A DNA stretch of 64,000 nucleotides, taken from the NCBI RefSeq assembly GCF_040712315.1, contig NC_134017.1, forward strand, positions 22,858,322 through 22,922,321. The letters run 5' to 3'. The notes beneath the pieces were generated by a model. That model saw only the letters and a list, made by a program, of their open reading frames with translations, was not told where the DNA came from and did no database searches. The translations under genes were made by a program, and so were the position numbers. This DNA comes from Castanea sativa (taxonomy: Eukaryota; Streptophyta; Magnoliopsida; Fagales; Fagaceae). Below, one piece after another: positions 54,793-64,000 of the stretch; positions within the stretch are counted from its first letter, which is position 1, and every line of letters begins with the position of its first letter.

Positions 54793-57269
54793 ATGGCCAC
54801 TGAATCAAACTCAGAAGAAGAAAAATATGACGAGGTGGACAGGATCAGCGATCTACCGGACTCTCTTCTGTGTCACATACTTTCATTCCTCCAAACCAAA
54901 CAAACCGTGGCCACGACAACTTTGTCAACAAGGTGGAAGCCGGTCTGGACTATGGTCCCCTCTCTTGATTTCCAAGACACTGTTGAAAGACAACAGAACC
55001 AAGGCGATAATCATGGTAATAATGACCTTAACATGATGTTTACGCAATTTGTATGCAGTGTTTTGGCTCTTCGCGAACCAGTTCCTCTAAAGAAATTCCG
55101 ACTTCTACTCAACCCCCATTATGTCATTGATCCAACCCATCTCCATACATGGATTAGTTATGCAATAGGGCACCATGTGGAAGAAATCCATCTATTTCGT
55201 GTTCGCACTCGTACCCAACCATTAGAGTTGCCTCCAAGTCTTTTTAGTTGCAAATCACTCAAGACTTTGATGGTGCATGGTGAAATTATTGTCAATTGTG
55301 CTTCATCAATTCATCTTCCAAATCTCCTGTGTCTTGGTCTTCTCAGAATTAAGTACACAGACGAGGAATCTTTTCATAGGCTCTTGACTGGTTCCCCAAA
55401 CCTCCTAAAATTGATTGTCTGGCGTTATCAACAAGATAATATGATCAGTTTTAATATCTCTCACCCTACACTGAGGTTGTTCTTCTTCGATAATCAAGTA
55501 CAAGATCCTAGATTTCGACTTGAGTTAAACGCACCCAGTCTTAAGCATCTCTTGCTCTGGGATCGAAATTGCCATGGTTATTTGCTACATAACGTAACCA
55601 ACATAATTCAAGCCAATATGTTTAATTTATGTGAACATGGAAATTACTGTCACTGCATACTCAAGCTTCTTAGGGTGCTCCCTAATGTTCAAAGTTTGAC
55701 TTTGCGTTATAACAAGGTACTTAATTTCCTTTCAACTATAATTCTTAGTACGTTCTAGATTGCTTATGTTAATCTGTATTTATTATATAATGTTGAACAA
55801 ACATTACAGATGAATAATTTGGTTTTTCGCTGTCTGTGTAGCCTCTCGGTCCTGGTTTTTCTCTTCCCATGTTTAATAATTTGACGTCACTGCAACTTAA
55901 AGTAAAATGCTGCAAATGGCAAATACTACTAAATTTGCTTCAAAGTGCTCATAATCTTGAGACCCTTACTCTTAATAAGGTCAGTCTGGTTTATAAGATA
56001 ATTTCATTTAATAACGCGTAACTTTTATTTTTAAATTGACTGGTCTGTTTTCATCAGATGGACATTGAAGGACCACATGAGTCATGCTGGATAGAGCCGC
56101 TACAAGTTCCTAAATGTCTAGAATCACGCCTTCAAAGTTTTTATTTTGTAAGATTTAGCTTCTTGGATCATGAACTTGAACTTGTCAAATATATTTTAAA
56201 GAATGCACAAGTCTTGAAAACAATGGGAATCCACAATGGTGTATCGAATTGGGAGGAAGAATTTTTGATTCGCTGGGAGATGTTAGATTTTCCCAGGGGC
56301 TCTTTGACATGTCAACTTGAATTCTTAACGGTATACTCTATCTCTCTCTCATATTACATGATTGAGTGGTTACCTATTTTGATTATAAGTTGCTTTAAAT
56401 AAGAGGATTATTTAGCTGTTCAAAACAAGTTGTGTATTTATGCTTGCTTTTGTTCATTTTGTGGGATTACTGTAAAAAGGACATTTCTATGGACTTAATC
56501 CCTCGTCGGTAAATCTGACAGCCCAAAAACCAAGAAGTAAGAAAAGGGGTAAAAGTTTGTGATGTAGGATAGAAGGTTTTTCGAACTCTCATGCCTATCT
56601 GATGGATCTTTAAAAATTTAGCACAAAAATAGAATTTGTTAAAACATTTCTTAATGGCTCTTCTTTTGGGAAGAGTTTGGTAGTGAAAAAGATTGAATCT
56701 TGGGTAATTACACCTCAGTTGCTTAGTCAATCACACTTGCAAAGGAGAATTCACTTTCTCAAAGTTTAACAAACCGGTTTAATTTTTTTAATTTAAGGAT
56801 AGAGATTTTCTCCAAACTATTTTGGAGGAAAGTTCCTTCTACCCACTTCGTCACAACGCAAAAGATTATCCACTTATTTGTTTAGTCACATGACCATTTA
56901 AATAGTCATGTTAATTATTTAAATAATTTAATGAATCATGTAATTTAATACACGTAGATGATTCTATAAGCCACCACGTTATGGATTGGAAGAGGTTATC
57001 CCAAAAATTTTTGAAAGGAAAATTTGTCCTAATTTTAATCTCTATATCTATATTTGATATATTACAATAGCTGCTTTTCCTAGAAAGTTTAGATGTTGAA
57101 AGTTGTAAGTTTTGTTTGGACTGCACTTGTAAAATGTAGAGTTTGTGATATGTTTCTTTTATGGGTTACTTATTTGTAAACAATTTTATTATAAGTGTTC
57201 TCACTGGATGCCCTTCTTCGTTGCAACGTACAGGTTGAACCAGCTTGGATAAGTCCTTGGGATCGTTGA
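54793..57269 (+). CDS. F-box/LRR/FBD protein, paralogue C, apparently intact
   Basis: A predicted substrate adaptor of an SCF ubiquitin ligase. Coding exons: 54793-55716 (308 codons), 55842-55979 (46), 56058-56330 (91) and a short last exon 57234-57269 (11 codons plus TGA), all phase 0, with GT/AG sites. About 456 aa in total. An F-box lies at residues about 17-55 (ISDLPDSLLCHILSFLQTKQ), LRR-like segments in the middle (LPNLLCLGLLRI, SPNLLKLIVW), FNNLTSLQLKV in exon 2 and the FBD domain in exon 3 (WIEPLQVPKCLESRLQSF to YILKNAQVLKTM). The acidic start MATESNSEEEKYDEVD is shared in form with A and B. The last exon is inferred from phase and a CGTACAG acceptor; without that splice the frame would run to a stop near 56402. 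No inactivating change seen. Confidence 0.85.
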
Positions 57270-57862
57270 CTTTATGGTTGCTTAATTTAGTAGTTATCGG
57301 TGCACTTTCAAAATCAAAAGCTCTGTTTTATGTTGTTGCGAATCCTGCAGTACCCACACATTTTTGTGTGGATATGGTGACTTTAATAGTTATTATTTTA
57401 TTTATTTTTTGATAATGACTTTAATAGTTATTATGTTTTTTTTTTTTTAGGTAAACTTTAATAGTTAACATTATATAACTTTTGCACATTAGTTATTTTC
57501 TTTATTTAATGATGATTTTTTCCTTTTTAATGATTTAATATATATAATAATAAGGGGGCGGAATGATAGCAACTCCTTTGTTTTTTTTTTATCACTTTAG
57601 ATGATATTAATGTTACACATGACAGTAATTTTACTTTTATCACTTAATAATTCACTTCACATTGAGCTGCAATTCTTTCGATTTGTATCCCAAATGTTAG
57701 ACTATGACATGGTGACATTAGACAGTTGTCAAAATCAACGGTGGATTTGTTACAACACTTGTTTAGCTATTTTTTAAAAGATCTTTTTAGTTTTTAGTCA
57801 CTTTTGATAAACAGTAACAAATAATAGGTGATAGTGATTTTGTCATATTTGATTATAACTCG
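57270..57862. other. 3' region of paralogue C and AT-rich spacer
   Basis: Probable 3' UTR followed by AT-rich DNA; no further gene recognised. Confidence 0.45.
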
Positions 57863-58050
57863 TCTATATCTATATTTATATATATTTAAAAACTAAAGCG
57901 TAGCATTTATTATTGTTATGTTCCAATTAAGCCACATCAGCGTTCACCTCATTATCATTTTCTTTCCAATTTTCCTATAATTTTTTTTAACATTTACTTT
58001 TTATTTTATTTTAATATTTACACTTTTTCCAACTTTTCTCCACCCTTACC

Positions 58051-58138
58051 TTTTCATCTCCCCACTACCTTCTATATAAATATTATTCTTCTTCTTTTCA
58101 TCTCCCCACTACCCTCTACATAAATATTATTTTTCTTC
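58051..58138. repeat. Two tandem copies of a 44-bp pyrimidine-rich unit
   Basis: TTTTCATCTCCCCACTACC then ATAAATATTATT occurs at 58051 and 58095. A related stretch occurs near 60198. Confidence 0.7.
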
Positions 58139-58247
58139 TTTCTCTTCATCTTTCCTTATTTTGTCTCTTCTTATTCACACTCTCTTACTATGAATTTGTA
58201 ACTATCTATTCCATTCTATGTATGGTTTTCTCTCACAAAAAATGTTC

Positions 58248-58571
58248 TCTCTCTCTCTCTCTCTCTCAATTTTTTGATGAATTTTTTATACATTCTTCTA
58301 TTTATGTCAAATTACTAATCTTTGGGAATCTTTTTTTTTTCTTTTTTCTATACTAGAATCATTATGCTCATTTTCTCACTTAATTTAATCGAGTAGTTTG
58401 CCGGAATTCAAAAAAAGGTTCTCTCTCTCAATTTTTCGATGAATTTTTTATACATTCTTCTATTTATGCCAAATTACTAATCTTTGGGAATTCTTTCTTC
58501 TTCTTTTTTTTTTTTTCCTACACTAGAATCATTATGCTCATTTTCTCACTTAATTTAATCGGGTAGTTTGC
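58248..58571. repeat. Two tandem copies of a unit of about 162 bp
   Basis: GATGAATTTTTTATACATTC at 58276 and 58438, with matching downstream segments (AGAATCATTATGCTC, TAGTTTGCC). Differences are mostly in a poly-T tract. Confidence 0.75.
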
Positions 58572-59353
58572 CAGAATTCAAATAAAACCAAACAATAAGG
58601 AATTTTACAGCATTGGAGAACGCCTGAATATATATCAGCCAAAAGTTGAAAGTCAGCAAATTAGTGAAGCTATGATTAAGCTTCAAACGGGATTGATGTT
58701 ATTGCCAATGTTCTTTAATTAGCATCCTTATTTCTATTTCTCTATATATGTTTCCTAGAATTAGTATTAGTCTCATTTTTATTTTCTCTATTATTCTAGG
58801 TAAATCAAGAGTTCTTTAAAACTCCAAATTGGTTGATGCCATTTAGATTTGTTTTTTAAATTGCTTTTATTTCTCTTTAATTGTTAAATGTTATCCTATT
58901 TTTGTTCTTTCTTATAACTCTAATTAATGTTGATGGTTCTTTTTTTTTTTTGGTTAGTTAGGATTGATGATTCTTTCTTACAGAGAAAAGAAAACAATTG
59001 AATTCCGTATAAACCTGTACCTAAAGGGGACAGGAGCCTTTTTTTTTTATTAGAGACAATATATTAAAGGGGCATATCCTTTGGCCCATTTCTTAGAGGT
59101 TAAAAGATAAAGCTTGTCATTAGAGGAAAACATTTTGGGTGGGGATAAGGTCGTCATTTTGTTTGCTCTAAGAGTAACAAAAGATCCTATTATAAAAGAA
59201 GCCCACAATCATATCACATGATTATTACACTAACCATGAGCACAACCCATTTTTGTCTCTCACCATGTTTCTACTACATTTGCATTTAGCAACCTAAGAT
59301 TAGAATTTATTCCCAGTAGAAGACTTGTAGAATCATTCAGTTTTTATAGGAAA

Positions 59354-59381
59354 CTAGCCGCAGACTCGCGCAATGCATGAG
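59354..59381 (-). mobile_element. Helitron-like 3' end on the minus strand
   Basis: On the minus strand it reads CTCATGCATTGCGCGAG, then TCTGCGGCTAG before T: a short hairpin followed by a CTAG terminus. The body would extend to higher coordinates; its 5' end was not found. Confidence 0.45.
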
Positions 59382-60602
59382 AATATAAATATTATTCAAT
59401 GAAGTGTAATATATAAAAGTAACAATTACTTCACGCATTGTCTTTTTCCACAAAAAAAAATTTACACTGATTTTTTAAAATCTACAAATATATCATTTTA
59501 ATATTTTTTTTAAGGTGAACCATATTCTTCTAACATTGTTGTAGTGTGTTACATTTGCTTAATATACAACTCATCTCTTAAGGAATAAGGAAATTATCAT
59601 AATAATAAAAAATCATCACAAAATTACAATGTTAACTTAACCAAAATTAAAATAAAACTAAAGAAATAAAAATAGATTTTATAATAATTTATTGGTCAAA
59701 AAACTGGTAGGCATATTCAAATTCCTATTCCAAAAACAACAAAGTATTAATCCAACCAAAATTCAATCAAAATTATAAAGGGAAAGAAAAGACTTTCTGA
59801 TGGGAAATTAAAAAAGCACAATACTAAAACACATATTAAAAAAAACCATAAATCTTAATTAGAGTTATATGACAGAAAAAAAAAAAATCGTTTATGTGCG
59901 ATTGTTCTCTTTATTGGCATTTATTGATATATATTTCATTTTTACTTTTTTTTTTCTTCTCATCTTATGTTATTCAACATTTAAATTCAGTCGTTTCTAT
60001 AATAAAAAAAACATTTAAGTTCAGTCACATCTTCCACATCATTAAATTATTTATATTTTCTTTCTTTTTTATTTTTAATAATTAAACATGGAATATTTTA
60101 TTTAAATTCAAATCAATAAAATTATCCTTAAAAAATTGTACTCTTTTTTTTTTTTTACATTTACACTTTGTCCAAGCTTTTTCCTTACCTTTATCATTTC
60201 ATCTCCTCACTACCTTCTACCTTAATATCACTATTCATCTCTCCACATCTTCCATATCATTAAATAATATATATTTTCTCTCCTTTTTTATTTAAAAAAA
60301 TTGAAATTTTAAAATTTTACTTAAATTCAATAAATAAAAGTGTCCTCATAAAGTTGAGTAATACTAGGGACACACTCATTCTCAAACCCAATACATCAAA
60401 GAAAAAATATAATACAAAACAAATACCAATTGGGAAACACTAAATTTAAAAAAAAAAAATGAGGGTATCAAACCAAATCTAATATAAAGAAACTAATAGT
60501 TATGGATATACTAGCTTAAGGGTAGCAAAATTAAATGAAAAAAAAAAAACTACAATGCATATTTAATGCAATAAAATTTTGGAAAACAGTAGGTTGCCTA
60601 TA

Positions 60603-60713
<111 letters not shown>

Positions 60714-60933
60714 TAAAAAAAATCAAATGTCAATTAGTAACTATTAATTGGAAAACAAAGATGTTGTAAGGAGAAGTAAAAATAAAAAATAAATATGACC
60801 AATATGGAGAACATTAAAAACTTTACGGTGCAATAAAATCAACTGTTAAATTCACTTAAGAAATTGAATCAATAATCAATAATTAAACACAATCATAGCA
60901 ACATATTTAAACTTAAAACTAATCAAAACTCTA

Positions 60934-61090
60934 CCACCGCACACCCTTAGTGCAATGGTCACTCTACAAGTGTAAGTGCTTGTAGGGTATGAGGGGATAA
61001 GAGCCGAGATTCAAGTTTTCAGAAGGGAGTTTCACACACATATACACTTAGATTAGGCTAGAGTAGAATTCTATCTTGTATAAAAAAATA
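60934..61090 (+). mobile_element. tRNA-derived SINE with A-rich tail
   Basis: CCTTAGTGCAATGGTCAC is A-box-like and CCGAGATTCAAGTTTTC is a degenerate B box. A tRNA-unrelated body (CACATATACACTTAGATTAG) and a tail of A plus ATA repeats follow. No clear target duplication seen. Confidence 0.6.
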
Positions 61091-61208
61091 ATAATAATCA
61101 AACACTAATTCATAACTAAAAGGAGATGTTCTCATGAAATAATATAAATTATATAAGAAATAAAGTTAGAAAATTTTAAAATCCCTTTTTTGACATTTCA
61201 TTTAACTT

Positions 61209-61290
61209 TATATATATATATATATGTATGTATGTATATATATATATATGTATGTATATATATCTATGTATATATGTATGTATGTATAAT
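61209..61290. repeat. TA/TATG microsatellite
   Basis: Alternating TA and GTAT repeats. Confidence 0.9.
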
Positions 61291-62217
61291 CTTCATACAC
61301 AATTACATTTAAAAATTTAATAAACGATGCTACATCTCATTTAACACCTCTATTATGAAAATCATTAGCTAGTAAGTATATGATAATAGTAAAAAACGTT
61401 ATAAATGAAATTATGAAAAAAAAAATTATAAAACTAATTAGCTACTATCATTATGAAATAGTAGTCTATGATTTTACATATTTAAAGAAGTGGAATATAT
61501 AGAGCTTACTTAAGGTATATGTAAAGATTCACATTAAAAAAAAAAAGATATGTAAGGGTTAAAAAAATGTATATTCTATAAATAAATAAAAAGGTATATG
61601 TAAGGTTTTTATTAACTTAAAAGAAAATGAAAAATCAATTATTAATACAACAAGAATAATAATAATAATAATAGTAATAATAATAATATAGCGGTAATTA
61701 CATTCCCCCTCCTTGAGATTTTAAGAAATGACACTCTACTCCAAACTTGAAAGGAAAAAATATTTTCACCTTTTACATGTGTTTGACAAACTTTCTTAAA
61801 TTAATATTAAAATATTGTGTACTAACCTGCTTGTGCCTAAGATAGGTTCCAAAATTATCCTTAATTTTAAAATTAAATTCTCTTATTTTAAAATAATAAA
61901 TTAAAGTGTATTTCAAAATATTAAGTAATGTCTTTTGCTTTTTTTTTCCCCCCTTTTCTTTTCCCAATGAGTTATGGAGAGATTTGTCATTTCAAATGTT
62001 TTGGTATTTTATAAATTTGTATTTTAATTCTAAAGTTATGAGTAATGTCTTTACTAACCATGGTTAAACATTTATAAAGAGATTCTTAAATAAATTTAAA
62101 ATATTTTGTTATTAATATAAACAAAATGGGAGAGTGCTATTACTTATTACCCCAAATATATTTAATAAGATCACCTTAAAAAAAATTATCTCACACAATA
62201 CACGAGTCTACAACTAG

Positions 62218-63427
62218 TGTCTTATTAATAGTAAGTTCACAATTTTGTGGTAGCTATTTTTTTTTTCTTTTCACATAAAATTTGTCACACCCATTTGATA
62301 ACTTATATCACTTCATGTATTAAAACTCTCTGTTTGTGGTGTTTTGGAATAGTGTTTTGTGTGCATACTTTAGGGTGAGCCAAAACTTTCCGTTTCAGCC
62401 AAGGCTCACCATTTCACAACACTCAACAGGCCAAAACTCTCGGTTTAGTCTGTATTAGAAAGTGTGAATAGGCCATTGAATAGTGATTAGTTGTACACAA
62501 TTTTTGGTATGCCAAAAATCAGTGTTACGACTTTGGACTTGTATTAGAGCTAAACTTTTTTATATATGGGGTTTTGACTTTTGAGTTTGGAACGCTTTAT
62601 CATGGTTTGTATTTACGTTCAAATTTTCTTTTCATAGAGAAGTTGAGGAAATATTAAAAATATTCCAAACTTTCTTTTCTTAGTAGCCAAACCCATCACA
62701 GTATCTTCACCTACAACTTTTGTTAAGTTCTTCATATATTCATATGTTTCTCTTTTAGTTAATTTTAGTTATTACTAATTAAAAAAAATTAAGTTTAATT
62801 ATTACATGATCATGTGCTTATGTTTGAAATTTGTTATTTGGTTATTGAGAAACTGTGGAAAGAAAAGGTCAAATTAACATGCATGTATTCAATTTTCTCA
62901 TGTTTGAATTATATGGATACAAATGTTTTGATTGAAAGATATGTATTTAGTATGATTGAGTTCACAATAGCCCCTCTTTTGTTCTCCCTTAACCTATATT
63001 TCTTTATTGATTGGTATTTATTCTTAAGCATCATAAGTCTTATGTTAGAATTTTCGCTATAGAGGCATTTGATTTTGAACCATGTTTGGCAAATATTGGA
63101 ATATAAATGTGTAACTAGTAAGGTTAGTTAAGTAGTAAAATTTGATATTGGATATTAATGAAAAGAATAAGTGATTAAGTCGTGTCTTTATATATTATAT
63201 TAAGTACTCAATTTAAGTCTCCATAATTTGTTATATCCTCAACATGCCTTTCCACCCATGGTTGAGTAAAGGGTTCTTCTAAATGTGTGTCTGTGACTCC
63301 CATAGTTGTGCAAGAAAGACTCCCATGTTCACTCCAACTATGGTCAAATAAAGAGTAATTCAAGAGGGAGACTAATCAAAGTGCTATAAGTGATTTGGTA
63401 GAAGGCTCATATTGGAAGGAGGATATT
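62218..63427. other. Spacer with one short inverted repeat
   Basis: No gene recognised. GGTGAGCC at about 62373 is mirrored by GGCTCACC ending near 62411, around a loop of some 20 bases. Confidence 0.45.
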
Positions 63428-63742
63428 TGTTGGAATATTTATGTGTGAGTGCGGTGTGGGTTCTACTAATTAAATTCATAGTAAGACCTAAAATTCATGT
63501 AAGAGAGAAAAGTATGCATTTATTATACTTCCGGAGTATTCAATAATTACCCCTAAAATGTAACCTTCCGGAGTATTCAATAAATGAAATTAAGTCACAT
63601 ATCAAGTTTTTGAGTTACCATGACTCACATAGAAATGAATAATGTCCAAGCCATGTGGTGGCATCAAATAAAGAAAGTCATGTGACAATATCAAAATAAA
63701 AAATGTTGATTGTGTGATGTAGCCTTACGAAATTTGTGTACA
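63428..63742 (+). repeat. Possible 5' LTR of an element running off the right edge
   Basis: Starts TGTTGGAATATTTATG and ends TTGTGTACA. TGGCACGCTCAGTTGGACC follows seven bases later, in the place and form of a primer-binding site. CTTCCGGAGTATTCAATAA occurs twice inside. Downstream, an ATG near 63822 (MASKKSHMPKNVTKS) opens a short gag-like frame with an early stop. The second LTR would lie outside the window. Confidence 0.35.
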
Positions 63743-64000
63743 AATTTCTGGCACGCTCAGTTGGACCTCTCTACCTCTCATGATCTCTCTTTCCATCCTA
63801 GAAATCTAATCTACCAAGATCAATGGCTTCAAAGAAGTCTCACATGCCCAAGAATGTTACAAAAAGTTTTGGAGGATAAACAAGCAACAATACTTCCACA
63901 AATCCCATAACTCAAAACAAAGCCAAGGTAATGAGACTTTTCACAGTAGAAGAGGTCGTTAGGAAAGCTCTTGTGACCAAGCTTACCAATGCTCCGACTC
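63743..64000 (+). other. Possible primer-binding site and start of gag, cut by the window edge
   Basis: See the LTR candidate at 63428. The frame from about 63822 stops at TAA 63878, so the copy is decayed or the reading is wrong. Confidence 0.3.

Overview
The window is nuclear DNA of a eudicot plant, probably a woody one. It is AT-rich, with spliced F-box/LRR/FBD genes, plant-type Ty1-copia and Ty3-gypsy (Tat-lineage) LTR retrotransposons, tRNA-derived SINEs, foldback MITEs and long CT/GA/AT microsatellites. Some repeats look Fagales-like, but that is an impression from memory, not a search result. No bacterial-type genes, rRNA, CRISPR or functional tRNA genes were seen.

Layout. The backbone is three paralogous F-box/LRR/FBD genes, all on the plus strand: A (272-2059), B (32129-33912) and C (54793-57269). 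A and B belong to a segmental duplication that also covers several kilobases of 3' flank and the start of a repeat array. C is an older relative. C looks intact (four exons, about 456 aa). A and B each carry a different 2-bp deletion in exon 1 and are probably pseudogenes or truncated genes.

Because A and B are paralogous, each is the empty-site control for insertions in the other. In the A flank there is a copia element (5123-13272, TSD taaac) that has lost all of pol but keeps gag remnants and a downstream extra ORF. There is also a second, internally collapsed copia-like element (13397-14777, TSD tattc) and a CACTA-like fragment (2908-3119). In the B flank there is a SINE (36506-36660) and a young 11.4-kb Ty3-gypsy Tat element on the minus strand (39302-50664, TSD aataa). 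Its two 792-bp LTRs differ at about nine positions. It carries gag, protease, broken RT, dual RNase H, an integrase with an intact catalytic core, an opposite-strand gene-like ORF and a five-copy 152-bp tandem repeat.

Between A and B (16961-29730) lies a composite higher-order tandem array built from two related modules rich in the motif GTGTAACGCTTC and a foldback element of about 0.4 kb. The B flank has a single version of the modules (50670-52140), so the array expanded on the A side. MITE and solo-LTR insertions inside it let the duplication steps be ordered. The right end (57.3-64 kb) is AT-rich intergenic DNA with Helitron-like ends, a SINE, a long GA microsatellite and a possible LTR element running off the window edge.

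The only gene likely to make a normal host protein is C, a predicted SCF-type substrate adaptor. The rest is pseudogenes and mobile DNA at various stages of decay.
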